64,000 bases of DNA from Nostoc paludosum FACHB-159. Its GTDB lineage: Bacteria; Cyanobacteriota; Cyanobacteriia; Cyanobacteriales; Nostocaceae. The notes beneath the pieces are model-generated. The model made no database searches, had not been told where the DNA came from, and saw nothing but the letters and a program-made list of their open reading frames with translations. Positions 15,820 to 25,740 of this stretch are shown here, piece by piece. The position numbers were made by a program, and so were the translations under genes. How positions within the stretch are numbered: the first letter of the stretch is position 1; every line of letters begins with the position of its first letter. The stretch is from assembly GCF_014698835.1 (NCBI RefSeq), contig NZ_JACJTU010000015.1, positions 1 through 64,000 of the forward strand. The letters are read 5' to 3'.

Positions 15820-18800
15820 GTGGACTTAGAGCAAGCCCTAGAGATCGCCAATCAAGCGGTTCATGCTCAAATCGGCAGATACTTGAGTGATGTTGAGCAG
15901 CTTATTTTTGCAGGAGCTTGGCAGAGGCAAACCTACGAGCAAATCGCAGAGATAAACGGCTACTCAGTCAAGTATCTTAAGGACGATAGTGGACGCAAGT
16001 TTTGGAAGCTCTTGAGTCAGGTACTAGGCGAATCGGTCAGTAAGAACAATTTTAGATCGGCAATTGAGCGATTACGTCAACGTCAGGAAACGCAACCCAA
16101 AGCTGACCGAAATCAGTCGGTAGAGATTGTTTTACCTCGTCCTGCTGGCATCCAAACCGATTGGGGCGAGGTCCTTGATGTTTCTCAGTTTTATGGTCGC
16201 AGTGCTGAACTCACCACCCTAATGCAGTGGATCGCAAACGATCGCTGTCGTCTGATTGCATTACTGGGGATGGGCGGCATTGGCAAAACGGCTCTCTCAG
16301 TTAAGCTAGCCAATCAACTGCTGATTACCTCTAGCATTCAAGGACGCAATGAGTTTGAGTTTGTCATCTGGCGGAGTTTGCGAAATGCTCCTCCTCTAGA
16401 GAATTTATTAGCGGACTTAGTATCGTTTCTCTCAAATCAGCAGGATACGCAAAACACTCTCGATCGCTTCATCTACTACTTGCGATCGCATCGTTGTTTA
16501 GTCATTCTCGACAACATGGAAACCATCTTGCAGAGTAGTGAGAGCGCAGGACAGTTTCGACCTGGATATGAGGGCTATGGTGAACTGCTACGGCTGGTGA
16601 GTGAATCGAATCATCAAAGTTGTGTGGTTCTCACCAGTCGAGAAAAACCTGCGGAAGTGGCAGCATTTGAAGGCGTTGATTTTAAGGTACGATCGCTGCG
16701 ACTGAGCGGATCGCAACAGGCGGCACAAGCGATTCTGCAAGCCAAAGGATTAATTGGTTCACCTGAACAAAATCAGGAATTGGGCGATCGCTATAGCAAT
16801 AGCCCGTTAGCAATCAAGATTGTATCAACTTCGATTCAGGATTTGTTTGAGGGCGACATTGATGAGTTCTTGAAGCAAGACACTACAATCTTCAATGGCA
16901 TTCGTCGGTTACTCGATCAACAGTTCGATCGCCTCTCTCCACTAGAGCAAACGACGATGTATTGGCTCGCGATAAACCGTGAGTGGACCAGTATTGCAGA
17001 ACTTCAAGACGATATTATTCCTGCGGTTTCTAAGGGGAAGTTATTAGAAACGTTAGAAAGTTTGAATTGGCGATCGCTGATTGAAAAGCAATCGGGTAGC
17101 TATACTCAACAGCCTGTAGTGATGGAATACATTACAGAACGTTTGATTGAGCAAGTTACAACAGAATTAAACACAGCAGAACTTAATTTTTTTACGAGTT
17201 ACGCACTAACTAAAACAACCGTAAAAGAATATGTGCGAGAAAGTCAGGTGCGGTTAATTTTGCAATTTGTAGCTCATGGCTTCTATCAAAAATTTAGTTC
17301 CATAGCTGCTCAAGAACAGCAAATCTTCCGAATACTGAGGCAGTTAAGGCGAAGCGAAACTCAGCAATCTGGTTATGGTGCAGGTAATTTAATGAATCTC
17401 TGCAACTGTTTGCAGTTAGATCTAACCAACTACGACTTTTCTGGGTTGATCGTTCGACACGCTTACCTACAAACTGTGAATTTGCATCAAGTTAACTTCA
17501 CCTGCACAAACTTTGATCGGTCTGTCTTTGCCCAAACATTCGGTGCAGTTTATGCCGTTGATATCAGTCCTGATGGCAGTCTGTTTGCGATCGGAGAAGC
17601 GAATAACCAGATTCGTCTTTACAACTTTGTAGACGGTCAACCTCTGCTTGTTCTCAAACAGCATACCAGTGAGGTTATGTTCGTCAAATTCAGTCCAGAT
17701 GGCAAACTGCTTGGCAGTGCTGGTGCAGACTTCACCGTTAGACTATGGGATATTCCGTCTGGAACCCTATTAAGAACGCTAACAGGACATACCAATCCAG
17801 TTTGGTCTGTGGCATGGAGTCCCGATGGCACAACGTTAGCCAGTGGTGGTCAGGATAAAATCGTGAAGATTTGGGATGTCTCGACTGGAAAGGTATTGCA
17901 AACCTGGCAGGGACACTCCGATCAAATTTGCTCGGTTGCCTGGAGTTCTGATCGCACAACCCTCGCTACGGGGAGCAACGATCGCACCATTAAGCTGTGG
18001 AACGCTTTGACTGGACAACTCCTGAATGTCCTGAAGGGACATACGGATTGGGTGCGATCGGTTGGGTTCAGTCCAGATGGCAGAATGCTTGCCAGTGCCA
18101 GTGCAGACTTCACCGTTAGACTATGGGATATTCCGTCTGGAACCCTATTAAGAACGCTAACAGGACATACCAATCCAGTTTGGTCTGTGGTATGGAGTCC
18201 CAATGGCACAACATTAGCCAGTGGTAGCCACGATCAAACCGTGAAGATTTGGGATGTCTCGTCTGGAAAGGTATTGCGAACCTTACAGGGACACCGTTAT
18301 CAAGTTTGGTCAGTGGCATTTAGTCCCGATGGTAGGATCTTAATCAGTGGTGGTCATGACCAAACGATTAAGGTCTGGGATGTCGTCACAGGTCAAGTTC
18401 TACAAACCTCTCAAGGATATAGCGACTGGGTATGGTCAGTTGCCTGGAGTGCTAATCATGCTGTGATGGCTCAAGGCAGTCGAGATCGAACCGTAAAGCT
18501 GCGCGATGGTGCGACAGGAAAACTCTTCAATATCTTAAACAAGCACACTAGCTCGGTGCTGGCAGTCGCGTTTAGTCCCGATAGCCTTGCGATCGCCAGT
18601 GGCAGTGCGGATCAGTCAATTCAAATTTGGGAGGTCGCAACCGGACGAGTCTTGCGATCGCTTCGAGGACACACAGGCTGGATTTGGTCAGTTGCCTGGA
18701 GCCTGGACGGAACCATGCTTGCCAGTGGTAGCAATGACTTAACCGTAAGGCTGTGGGATGTTGCAACCGGGGAACTGATCAAAATCCTGGAAGGGCATCT

Positions 18801-19401
18801 CGGTTGGGTGACATCGGTTGCGTTTAGTTCAGATGGTAACGTTCTTGCCAGTGGCGGGTTTGATCAAACCGTAAAACTTTGGGATATTTCAACCGGACAG
18901 GTTCTAAAAACTCTGCAAGAGCATAGCGACTGGGTGTGGTCAGTCCAGTTCAGTCCAATCGCTCCACTGCTGGCGACGGGTAGTGTTGACAAGACGGTGA
19001 AACTTTGGAATAGCTCCAGAGGAAACGTTTTAAGAACCTTGCAGGGACACACCAACTGGGTGACATCGGTTGCGTTTAGTCCCAATGGCAAACAACTTGC
19101 TAGCAGCAGTTATGACCTGACAGTGCGGCTGTGGGATGTTGCCTCTGGACAACTACTAAAGACTCTAGAAGGACATACTAGCTCGGTTTGGTCTGTCGCC
19201 TGGAGTCCTGATGGCGTGACTTTACTCAGTGGCAGCGCTGATGAAACAATTAAACTATGGGATACGCAAACCGGAGTCTGCTTAAAGACACTCAGAGCCG
19301 ATCGCCCCTACGAAGGGATGAATATCACGGGAGTTACGGGTATCACTGAAGCGCAAAAAGCAACGCTCAAAGCATTAGGGGCGATCGAGCAATCGAGTTG
19401 A
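15820..19401 (+). CDS. STAND NTPase: NB-ARC with 14 WD40 repeats
   Basis: A 1193-residue protein starting at a GTG. The ATG 12 bp upstream hits a stop after two codons. Residues 1-95 form a small helical/HTH domain ([30 protein letters not shown]), the N-terminal adaptor common on cyanobacterial STAND proteins. NB-ARC follows: FYGRSAEL, Walker [12 protein letters not shown] near 150, Walker [11 protein letters not shown] and a winged-helix region. From about residue 570 there are 14 WD40 repeats of 42 residues, enough for two seven-bladed propellers. STAND proteins are ATP-driven oligomeric switches in signalling, cell death or phage defence; the WD40 part would sense the ligand. No effector enzyme is fused. 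It seems monocistronic. Confidence 0.93.
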   Translation: MDLEQALEIANQAVHAQIGRYLSDVEQLIFAGAWQRQTYEQIAEINGYSVKYLKDDSGRKFWKLLSQVLGESVSKNNFRSAIERLRQRQETQPKADRNQSVEIVLPRPAGIQTDWGEVLDVSQFYGRSAELTTLMQWIANDRCRLIALLGMGGIGKTALSVKLANQLLITSSIQGRNEFEFVIWRSLRNAPPLENLLADLVSFLSNQQDTQNTLDRFIYYLRSHRCLVILDNMETILQSSESAGQFRPGYEGYGELLRLVSESNHQSCVVLTSREKPAEVAAFEGVDFKVRSLRLSGSQQAAQAILQAKGLIGSPEQNQELGDRYSNSPLAIKIVSTSIQDLFEGDIDEFLKQDTTIFNGIRRLLDQQFDRLSPLEQTTMYWLAINREWTSIAELQDDIIPAVSKGKLLETLESLNWRSLIEKQSGSYTQQPVVMEYITERLIEQVTTELNTAELNFFTSYALTKTTVKEYVRESQVRLILQFVAHGFYQKFSSIAAQEQQIFRILRQLRRSETQQSGYGAGNLMNLCNCLQLDLTNYDFSGLIVRHAYLQTVNLHQVNFTCTNFDRSVFAQTFGAVYAVDISPDGSLFAIGEANNQIRLYNFVDGQPLLVLKQHTSEVMFVKFSPDGKLLGSAGADFTVRLWDIPSGTLLRTLTGHTNPVWSVAWSPDGTTLASGGQDKIVKIWDVSTGKVLQTWQGHSDQICSVAWSSDRTTLATGSNDRTIKLWNALTGQLLNVLKGHTDWVRSVGFSPDGRMLASASADFTVRLWDIPSGTLLRTLTGHTNPVWSVVWSPNGTTLASGSHDQTVKIWDVSSGKVLRTLQGHRYQVWSVAFSPDGRILISGGHDQTIKVWDVVTGQVLQTSQGYSDWVWSVAWSANHAVMAQGSRDRTVKLRDGATGKLFNILNKHTSSVLAVAFSPDSLAIASGSADQSIQIWEVATGRVLRSLRGHTGWIWSVAWSLDGTMLASGSNDLTVRLWDVATGELIKILEGHLGWVTSVAFSSDGNVLASGGFDQTVKLWDISTGQVLKTLQEHSDWVWSVQFSPIAPLLATGSVDKTVKLWNSSRGNVLRTLQGHTNWVTSVAFSPNGKQLASSSYDLTVRLWDVASGQLLKTLEGHTSSVWSVAWSPDGVTLLSGSADETIKLWDTQTGVCLKTLRADRPYEGMNITGVTGITEAQKATLKALGAIEQSS
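17723..18190 (+). repeat. recently duplicated WD40 blades
   Basis: Bases 17723-17812 and 18101-18190 are identical over 90 bp, 378 bp apart, which is exactly three 126-bp WD units. Similarity continues more weakly into the next blade. This points to recent unequal crossover or gene conversion within the propeller. Confidence 0.85.
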
Positions 19402-19417
19402 ATGAAGGGTATTAGGC

Positions 19418-20215
19418 TTAGATTTGACAGGCGCGCATCGTCTTGAGGTATTCAACAGCAGCTTCCTCAGCAAATTCATGAGGGATAATAGTCATAGAAC
19501 GGAGCGATCGATAAATTTCGATGCAGCGTTCTAATGCTGAATAGCAACTTTCGGGTTCGTACAAAGCCACCGTGCCTTTAAGAGCTTCAGCTAAGGTAGG
19601 GGCGAGTTGTTCAATCTTCCGAACACCGGAAGGTTTGCATCCTGATCGCAATAGCCCCAAAGGACCCAGAACAGTGCCGCGCAGATATGAAATCAAGTCC
19701 AGTGCTTCAAACAGTTCTCCTCGCGCAACTTTACCAACGCCATAGTGAATCCAGATCCAAAATCGATCTTCGATCCACTGTTCATTCGGCATGGGATATG
19801 CACCGGTGCTGGAGGCAAAGACCTGTGACAGACGGCGATCGCGTTCCCACAAAACCACTGGCTCATCCACCCGCTTTTCAGCATCAGCAAGAGAGATAAA
19901 CTTAAGGTCAACATGCAGTAGAGGCGAGTTGTACAGGCAAATCAATACGCGAGGTTCGCCCACGTGTTCACCTGTAAACGATGCCAATAACTCTCCCAAC
20001 GATGCAGCAATGCTCTGTCGCTCAAACATGACCTGTTCAAAGCTTTCAGGCTCTACCGCAATGATCAAATCGAGATCGCTAAACTCATCCATTGAGTTCT
20101 CTGCCCAAGATCCTGCTACGGCAACGCCAACCAGTCGTTGATCTAATGCCAGATGAGGAATAGCATTGCTGATGAACGCTCGATGAGGTGTCAGTGCAGT
20201 GGATGGAATTTTCAT
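19418..20215 (-). CDS. nucleotidyltransferase-domain protein
   Basis: A 265-residue protein with the minimal nucleotidyltransferase signature: GSWAENSMDEFSDLDL (GS followed by DxD) at about residues 35-50, the metal-binding site of the Pol-beta superfamily. A further Asp (HVDLKF) near 106 could be the third carboxylate. The C-terminal half is helical, as in aminoglycoside adenylyltransferase-like proteins. It could transfer NMP to a small molecule or protein; resistance or toxin roles are guesses. It converges with the NB-ARC gene, whose stop is 16 bp away, and lies downstream of the methyltransferase fragment. Confidence 0.75.
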   Translation of the reverse strand: MKIPSTALTPHRAFISNAIPHLALDQRLVGVAVAGSWAENSMDEFSDLDLIIAVEPESFEQVMFERQSIAASLGELLASFTGEHVGEPRVLICLYNSPLLHVDLKFISLADAEKRVDEPVVLWERDRRLSQVFASSTGAYPMPNEQWIEDRFWIWIHYGVGKVARGELFEALDLISYLRGTVLGPLGLLRSGCKPSGVRKIEQLAPTLAEALKGTVALYEPESCYSALERCIEIYRSLRSMTIIPHEFAEEAAVEYLKTMRACQI

Positions 20216-20252
20216 ATGAATCTAATGTTTGAGTTTATTACAGCAATTTTAT

Positions 20253-20402
20253 CTATCTGCTGGATGCAGCAGGGTCTTGCCGCATTTTTCCGATGCCTGC
20301 CTTTTGGGTAACCACTAAATCAGGCGTAATCCAAACTCCGCCAAATGGTTGCAGAATTTTCCGCACGCTCGTAAAAACTTGTTGGTTCTTAGCAAAGGTT
20401 AA
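20253..20402 (-). pseudogene. class I SAM methyltransferase, C-terminal fragment
   Basis: Minus-strand codons from 20402 read LTFAKNQQVFTSVRKIL then FGGVWITPDLVVTQKAG, resembling the late strand/helix of leucine carboxyl methyltransferase-like proteins, and end at 20253. There is no SAM-binding part. It overlaps the 3' end of the glycosyltransferase in another frame, suggesting a deletion that joined the two genes. Confidence 0.45.
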
Positions 20403-21657
20403 GTGCATTATGAAATGCCGCAACTGCGACTTGTACACCATCTTCAGCCCGAATTTTTTCACCAATGGTAGCCGCTTGCGATCGCATCGTGCGATCGGCT
20501 GTCACTGCTTGTAGGGCAGTCGTTAACCGTTCTACCGTCAACGTTTTTTTCGGAATTGGCTGGGGTGCGACCCCTAGTTTGGCAAGGCGATCTCCCCAAA
20601 AGGGTTGGTCGCTGAAGAATGGAATCACAATGGCAGGAACACCTGCTCTCAACCCTGCTGCGGTTGTTCCTGCGCCGCCATGATGGACAACCGCAGAGAC
20701 TCTGGGAAACAACCAATCATGGGGAACGGCTTCGAGCTGAAAGACCGTATCGGGCAGAGCCATTTGCCCAATTCCACCCCAACCGCTTAAGAGGATACCT
20801 CGCTGCCCCGTTTGCTCAAGAGCAGCTAGCACGATCTCAGTTGTTGTAGCGGGATCGCGCCCAGTCATGCTGCCAAAACCAATGCAAATTGGCAAAGAAC
20901 CCGCAGCTAGAAAATCTACCAGATCGGCAAGGGGCACAAAGTCTGGGGCAGCGTCAAGAAACCAGTATCCCGTAACGTGATGGCGATCGCACCAGTTTGC
21001 AGGTTTAGGAATCACCGTTGTACTGTAGCCATAGAGAATCGGAATTTGGGCTTGCTCCATGCGGCGAAATGGTTCAGAAAACAACCCAACGGCAGGAAGC
21101 TCCAGAACGGATTGCCGCCAGCGATTGATAGATGTGCGAAACGTTTGCCAGAGGATTTGACCGATCAGGGGATAGGTTAGCGCGTTATAAACTCGTCCTA
21201 GACGCAGCCCTGGTGGAGTTGTGGGAAAGGGAAAATCTGAATTGGCAGTGATGGGAAGTAGGCTGCTTAAAAAGAAGGGAATGTTTAGCTTCTCGGCAAT
21301 GTCGTAGCCTGCGGTTGTGGTAATGGAAGAAATGATCGCATCTGTGTGCTGGCAGGCAGACCAAAAATCGTTGAGCATTGCGGTCATTGACGTTTCTACG
21401 GCTTTGGCAAACTGACGAATTGAAGCGATCGGATTACCACCCGACTCTAGTAGTTTTTGTCCGTCTTCTCCACTGAGTAACGCCTGCATATCGCCCGCAA
21501 CCGGGGCAAACGCTAGCCCGTGATTGCGAACCAGCGCCTCAAACGGCAGATGGGTTGCAACTTGAACGCAGTGACCTGCTTGCCGTAAGCCCAGTCCTAG
21601 TGCAAGATACGGCTGAATATCTCCACGGGAACCTGTGGTTAAAATAGTGATGTGCAT
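20389..21657 (-). CDS. glycosyltransferase, GT1/UGT-like
   Basis: A 422-residue GT-B fold enzyme. The N-terminal TTGSRGDIQPYLALGLGL is the hallmark of the sterol/flavonoid/antibiotic glucosyltransferase group (GT1, GT28-like N-domain). The C-terminal donor site has HHGGAGTTAAGLRAGVPAIVIP, with SDQPFWGDRL following, as expected for UDP- or dTDP-sugar binding. It transfers a sugar from an activated donor to a small lipophilic acceptor; the acceptor is unknown. The last codons overlap the methyltransferase fragment, so the native C-terminus may be slightly altered. Its promoter would lie in the 90 bp before the NTF2-like gene. Confidence 0.88.
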   Translation of the reverse strand: MHITILTTGSRGDIQPYLALGLGLRQAGHCVQVATHLPFEALVRNHGLAFAPVAGDMQALLSGEDGQKLLESGGNPIASIRQFAKAVETSMTAMLNDFWSACQHTDAIISSITTTAGYDIAEKLNIPFFLSSLLPITANSDFPFPTTPPGLRLGRVYNALTYPLIGQILWQTFRTSINRWRQSVLELPAVGLFSEPFRRMEQAQIPILYGYSTTVIPKPANWCDRHHVTGYWFLDAAPDFVPLADLVDFLAAGSLPICIGFGSMTGRDPATTTEIVLAALEQTGQRGILLSGWGGIGQMALPDTVFQLEAVPHDWLFPRVSAVVHHGGAGTTAAGLRAGVPAIVIPFFSDQPFWGDRLAKLGVAPQPIPKKTLTVERLTTALQAVTADRTMRSQAATIGEKIRAEDGVQVAVAAFHNALNLC

Positions 21658-21746
21658 GGTTTTAGGTTGGATGATATAACTATGTCCCCCTATTTATCAT
21701 CAGTCGGTCGCAAATTATTCCAGCAGAGGTCAGTACACGACTGATT

Positions 21747-22139
21747 TCAGGAGATGAGTTCTACACCATATGAGTTATCAATCGCACAGAGCCATTTTCC
21801 GTCAGTCGTCTTTTTATAGACGTAAATTGCCTTTCTCTCAGTGGAAAACTCTGAATCGGGTTTGTCAGGAGACTCAATATAAGTCTTTGATAAAACCAAC
21901 GCGATGTCTCCTGTCTCAATAATCACCATGTCACCCTGGGATACCTTAAGACTGTTGTTAAAGTAATCAGAAATCTTTTGAAGAGCTATTTTAATCGCTT
22001 CGCGACCTTGTACCAGCGTCCCAGGTTTAACCACCAATACGGCATCTTCTGTATAGCAATTAGCGACAGTATCAAAATCGCGATCGTTGATTGCTTTATC
22101 TGCTCTGGCTATTTCTTGCTTTACAGCGTGATCATCCAT
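21747..22139 (-). CDS. NTF2-like protein (DUF4440/SgcJ type)
   Basis: A 130-residue cone-fold protein. It starts with a long helix (AVKQEIARADKAINDRD), then VANCYTEDAVLVVKPGTLVQGREAIKIALQ and the sheet of the NTF2 fold ending KWLCAIDNSYGVEL. Members act as small isomerases/hydrolases, binding proteins or immunity-like proteins; the function here is unknown. It is the third of four NTF2-like or DJ-1 genes of similar size in this accessory region, all on the minus strand. Confidence 0.8.
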   Translation of the reverse strand: MDDHAVKQEIARADKAINDRDFDTVANCYTEDAVLVVKPGTLVQGREAIKIALQKISDYFNNSLKVSQGDMVIIETGDIALVLSKTYIESPDKPDSEFSTERKAIYVYKKTTDGKWLCAIDNSYGVELIS

Positions 22140-22247
22140 AATAATGACTCCTTTTTGGTAATGATGATGACTGGGTTTGAGAATTGCGTCGTTTCAGGCT
22201 AGAGAGGAGGCGATCGCTCATCACTACTGCCCGGATATTGCTCCTGC

Positions 22248-22811
22248 TTAGTGAAAAGAAAGACCCTGCCCAACTGGTAAAACAGAGGTTAAAACAGTTT
22301 CCTTCATCTGGATTCCTAGTTTTCTTTCAATCACCCATCCCGCTAAATATTGGGCAGCTAAACAACCAGCCGCCGTTGCAATATTATCTTCTATTACAAG
22401 CGATCGCTCGACAACGAAAACACCAAAATTCTCCAGTAATTGTTTAGCAGTCGGATAGGTAGTTGCTTGCTTGCCTTGTAGTAGCCCTAGTGCTGCAAGA
22501 ATTAATGCACCCGAACACATGGAACCGATCAATTGATGTTCTGGGTTCAGATTGAATTGACTGAGGTAATCTGCATCTTTCATCTTCTGGCGCGTCTCAG
22601 AACCACTGGAAAACAAAACCACATCTGAAGTATTCGCCAGTTGAACATGACCGTGCATTGGAATGGTTAAACCCGATCGCGAGGTATGATGAGTCTGTTC
22701 TCCCAAAATCTGTACGCTCCAGTCGGACGCAGTAACGCGATTTAGCAAATCCCACAGCAGGAATACGTCAATATCAGTGAAATTCTCAAAAGCAACAATT
22801 GCTAGCTTCAT
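22248..22811 (-). CDS. DJ-1/PfpI family protein
   Basis: A 187-residue class I glutamine amidotransferase-like protein. The acidic residue in the first turn (FENFTDID) and the nucleophile-elbow Cys (SMCSGALILAALGLLQG, near residue 100) are both present, followed by TTYPTAKQLL. This is close to isonitrile hydratase/ThiJ members. Catalysis on small electrophiles is possible; the substrate is unknown. It is 17 bp from the next NTF2-like gene upstream, so the two are probably co-transcribed. Confidence 0.85.
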   Translation of the reverse strand: MKLAIVAFENFTDIDVFLLWDLLNRVTASDWSVQILGEQTHHTSRSGLTIPMHGHVQLANTSDVVLFSSGSETRQKMKDADYLSQFNLNPEHQLIGSMCSGALILAALGLLQGKQATTYPTAKQLLENFGVFVVERSLVIEDNIATAAGCLAAQYLAGWVIERKLGIQMKETVLTSVLPVGQGLSFH

Positions 22812-22828
22812 AAACGAATTACATCCTT

Positions 22829-23236
22829 TTAGAAAGGTTCAAAGCAATCGTAAGTTCTCTGGCGAATAATTTTTCCGTCTTCAAATTCGATAAATTGGGC
22901 AAAGTAGGCTTTTATTTCGCCTCCAATCGGGATTTGTCCCAAAGCGACTGCCAATTTTGCAGTCCAAATGGTTTCCAGAATGACAGTATTTTCAACAACG
23001 TAGCTTTTTTGAATGTCGTAGGTCTGACTCGCGAGTAATGTCTTGCCCTTCAAGAAGCCTTCTTTTAGATCGCTCAGATTTCGCTTTGCCCCTTGTGGTA
23101 TGAGACGGTTTGGATATTCGATTTGCTCGACTGCCTCAGAATAGTAACTTGCCAATTCTTCCACTGATACATCTGCTTCTATGGCTTTCAAATAGTTGAT
23201 TGCAATTATCAAAATATCATTTGAGCCAGTTGTCAT
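22829..23236 (-). CDS. NTF2-like (SnoaL-type) protein
   Basis: A 135-residue protein with the SnoaL/NTF2 pattern: an N-terminal helix pair (VEELASYYSEAVEQIEYPN), SDLKEGFLKGKTLLA, and a sheet ending ARFxxF-like YFAQFIEFEDGKIIRQRTYDCF. Ring-closure or isomerase functions are known in the family, but many members are uncharacterised. It heads a likely operon with the DJ-1 gene. A MITE-like element lies 45 bp upstream of its start and may supply or disrupt its promoter. Confidence 0.8.
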   Translation of the reverse strand: MTTGSNDILIIAINYLKAIEADVSVEELASYYSEAVEQIEYPNRLIPQGAKRNLSDLKEGFLKGKTLLASQTYDIQKSYVVENTVILETIWTAKLAVALGQIPIGGEIKAYFAQFIEFEDGKIIRQRTYDCFEPF

Positions 23237-23281
23237 AATTTGCCTTCTCTATTAATCAAAGGTTTAGCCGCGATCGCTACT

Positions 23282-23410
23282 CTATAGCAATCCTAAATCA
23301 TTTGTAAAAATTACATTTCTCTTTCTTCTTTCTTCCCTTTGCGTACTTTGCGTACTTTGCGGTTCGTTTCCTTATCCATATTTTTCACAAATCAAATAGG
23401 ACTGCTATAG
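23282..23410. mobile_element. MITE-like element, family A copy 1
   Basis: Left end CTATAGCAATCCTAAATCAT and right end (reverse complement) CTATAGCAGTCCTATTTGAT bound 129 bp with TIRs of about 30 bp and TA at each edge. The core holds a CTTTGCGTA tandem repeat (about 23336-23361). The right end stops exactly at the TAA of the hydrolase gene (23411-23413). Confidence 0.75.
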
Positions 23411-24169
23411 TTAAACATTTACCTCACTTGCAACCCCATTTAACAACTCTGCCAGTTCATCAGGACGGCTCAACATCGCTGTATGTCCTGTATTGAGGGT
23501 TAAAACCTTCGCTCCAATATTGGCTGCCATCTCATCTTGTCTTGACGGTGGCAGGATACCTTGATCTTTTAGCAACTTAATGTAGGTACAAGAAATGGAA
23601 GGCATCTTTTGCCGCGAAACAGGCTCATAGAATAACGCAGGTGGCTCTGGATGCTTACCACCTGCCAGAACTTGTTGCACAGTTGTCTCATCCATATCAT
23701 TGCAAAGCGTTTTCCGCATATCCTCTTCTATGGCTTTATCCGTGAAAGACATCTTCCATGCAGTTAATCGCAGCCACACGGCAATTCCAAACCGTTCAGA
23801 TGGACGGAAAATAGAAATCGCTGGTTTTTCCTCTGGTGGAATATTCGCACCCACGAAAACGATGTGTGCCACTCGTTGAGGTAACAATGTTGCAACGGTG
23901 GGGGCAAGAACACCTCCAATCGAATGGGCGACCACAATGACTTTTTGAAAGCCAGACGATTCAATTTGAGACTGAATGTATTGTGCAGAGTCAGTGATAG
24001 TCAGGCGATTCAGGTTTGTGCCTGGAGCCGCACGACCTACAGCAAGGGCAGGAAAATCAAGCAGTGGCATCATTCGTTCCCAAACCCATGTATCCAATCC
24101 GCCACCATGAATGAGTACAAAAGCTAAATCCATCTCTGAGTCCCCCAATACTTGATAGATGTTGTCCAT
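23411..24169 (-). CDS. alpha/beta hydrolase
   Basis: A 252-residue hydrolase of the esterase/MenH-like group. The oxyanion motif VLIHGG is at about residues 18-23, the nucleophile elbow AHSIGG near 82 (Ser in GxSxG-like HSIGG) and the catalytic His in NTGHTAML near 226. It is of normal length. The substrate is unknown. Its stop codon directly abuts MITE copy 1, so the native 3' flank has been replaced. It lies on the same strand as the surrounding small enzymes but about 180 bp from the GFA gene. Confidence 0.85.
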   Translation of the reverse strand: MDNIYQVLGDSEMDLAFVLIHGGGLDTWVWERMMPLLDFPALAVGRAAPGTNLNRLTITDSAQYIQSQIESSGFQKVIVVAHSIGGVLAPTVATLLPQRVAHIVFVGANIPPEEKPAISIFRPSERFGIAVWLRLTAWKMSFTDKAIEEDMRKTLCNDMDETTVQQVLAGGKHPEPPALFYEPVSRQKMPSISCTYIKLLKDQGILPPSRQDEMAANIGAKVLTLNTGHTAMLSRPDELAELLNGVASEVNV

Positions 24170-24349
24170 AATTACTTCATCAATTAACTGCCCCTAGTAA
24201 TCTCACGCTACTTTAATCTCGAACTTTGGTAGATAGGTTTTCGCGATTGTCCCCTCAAATGACAGCCACATAGCGGTACTATTCAGCGGCTGCAAACCAA
24301 ACTCAAACACCACACGAGTAAAAACCAGTAGTTCGTTGCTATATCGTTG

Positions 24350-24790
24350 TTAGGTATCGCCACTTGTCTCACGAACTTTGCTATGAGAACCTGGCCAAGT
24401 GTCGTGTTGTGGTAGACCGTCGGTGATCTTAAACCAGGGCGACTTCGAGCCAACGAAAAAATGCCCTTCTGGTTCGTTGTTCGGTGCCTGCTCCAAGCCA
24501 CCCAAGGGAACCCCAATCTTAGTTGGGTCATTCTCATACGTGCTGATTAAATTTGAACCACAAACTGAGCAGAAATGCTTTACAACAAACTCTGACGAGT
24601 GATACCGAGACAACAGTTCTTCGCCCTTAGTCCACTTGAACTGCGATGCTTTGATTGTAGCCCGGCTTCGGAATGCTGCACCGTGCCACCGTCGGCATTT
24701 TGAGCAGTGGCAATGAAAGATTGGACCAAGTTCGCCTTCAATTTCGTAGGCAATTTTCTCACAAAGGCAGCGACCAGTAAGCAGTTGCAT
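24350..24790 (-). CDS. GFA family (CENP-V/GFA domain) zinc protein
   Basis: A 146-residue protein with all zinc ligands of the GFA fold: CLC near residue 8, HCHCSKC near 26-32 and CSVCGSN near 76. The founding member was linked to glutathione and formaldehyde handling; most members are uncharacterised small zinc enzymes or binding proteins. A second GFA gene lies 1.2 kb away on the other strand (25994). The two are clearly different sequences, so this is not a recent tandem copy. Confidence 0.85.
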   Translation of the reverse strand: MQLLTGRCLCEKIAYEIEGELGPIFHCHCSKCRRWHGAAFRSRATIKASQFKWTKGEELLSRYHSSEFVVKHFCSVCGSNLISTYENDPTKIGVPLGGLEQAPNNEPEGHFFVGSKSPWFKITDGLPQHDTWPGSHSKVRETSGDT

Positions 24791-24870
24791 AGACTCCTCT
24801 TTTAATACTTAATGGCTTAAATCAGCGGCAGCAGAGAAATGAAACAAAGCAAACCGGATCTCATACCAAT

Positions 24871-24902
24871 TCAAAATTTAAAATTCAAAATTCAAAATTA
24901 AG
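24871..24902. repeat. AAAATTC heptamer repeat
   Basis: Three to four copies of AAAATTC with a degenerate edge lie between the GFA and AdoMetDC-like genes. This is a short tandem repeat of the kind frequent in Nostocales intergenic DNA. Confidence 0.6.
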
Positions 24903-25003
24903 AAAGTAAGACTTAGCATAGGTTTGGGCGTTTGCATCTGTATCATATTTTTTGTGAAATGGTATCACGTGTCCGCTGCATTTGAATCGTTGTGCTGCAA
25001 ATG

Positions 25004-25366
25004 TTAGAACGATACACTGACCATCTCCCCAGAAACTGCAAAGTATTCTCGTGTAAATTCAATTGCTGCCTTTTCATCAAAACCTTTGCAAGTGTAGATA
25101 ACAATCGAGAAAAACTGGGCATTACTCCAAACATAGGCTGAGATACCAGAGTCGATCAATGGAACGAAAGCATCATATCCTGCATTCTCATCTCGACCCA
25201 TACCCGATGCTGGTGAGAAAATAATCGGTTTACCATAGGTACGAAGGTCAAGATGTGCAGCAACATTGAGAAGATATTTTTCTAAGATTGCTTCGCTCAT
25301 ATCAGTTGTGTAAAAACCTTCGATGAGCAGTCGCTGTCGAAAAATGTTTGGTGCAAGGTTTTTCAT
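25004..25366 (-). CDS. S-adenosylmethionine decarboxylase-like protein
   Basis: A 120-residue protein resembling small AdoMetDC (SpeH/SpeD) relatives: RLLIEGFYTTDMSE, a variable middle, then DSGISAYVWSNAQFFSIVIYTCKGFD and a C-terminal AIEFTREYFAVSG. Classical enzymes self-cleave at Ser within an LAESH motif to make the pyruvoyl cofactor. That motif is not present, so this looks like a non-processing relative of unknown function. The family call rests on the IYTCK and GIS patterns and is moderate. It is a single gene, 213 bp upstream of the GFA gene on the same strand. Confidence 0.55.
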   Translation of the reverse strand: MKNLAPNIFRQRLLIEGFYTTDMSEAILEKYLLNVAAHLDLRTYGKPIIFSPASGMGRDENAGYDAFVPLIDSGISAYVWSNAQFFSIVIYTCKGFDEKAAIEFTREYFAVSGEMVSVSF

Positions 25367-25623
25367 TAGTCTCCTTTAGAACAAGTCGTTAGACGATATG
25401 TGAAGCTTACAGGAGCATCTGCTTTGCATGGGGTAGAATTCTTCGGTCATAGCGATCGCCTCCTAAGGTATTACATAAGATTTGAGTTTTACCAAAATAT
25501 CCCGCCGCGTCCAAGGAATAGAACCCCCTTCGTTTAAACCAACAGTGAGTGTAGTTTGGGGCAGACAATCAGGCAAGGATACGACCGTCTTGTAGCTGCA
25601 TTGTCGTTTGGCGATCGGGTGGT

Positions 25624-25740
25624 TTAAAGTTTGCCGTTGCCTTTATTACCCTCTACAAGATCGGCTTCTGTTCCAGCATAGATCCTGTCTTTACCGCTAC
25701 CACCATATATCTCATCATCTTCATGATTGCGATTCCTGCG
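25624..25740 (-). pseudogene. RTX (hemolysin-type) calcium-binding repeat remnant
   Basis: Minus-strand codons read HEDDEIYGGSGKDRIYAGTEAD then LVEGNKGNGKL and a stop at 25624. GGSGKDRIYAG is an RTX nonapeptide-like repeat. No start codon or further repeats are found. The rest of 25377-25993 holds no gene that I can support. Confidence 0.45.
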
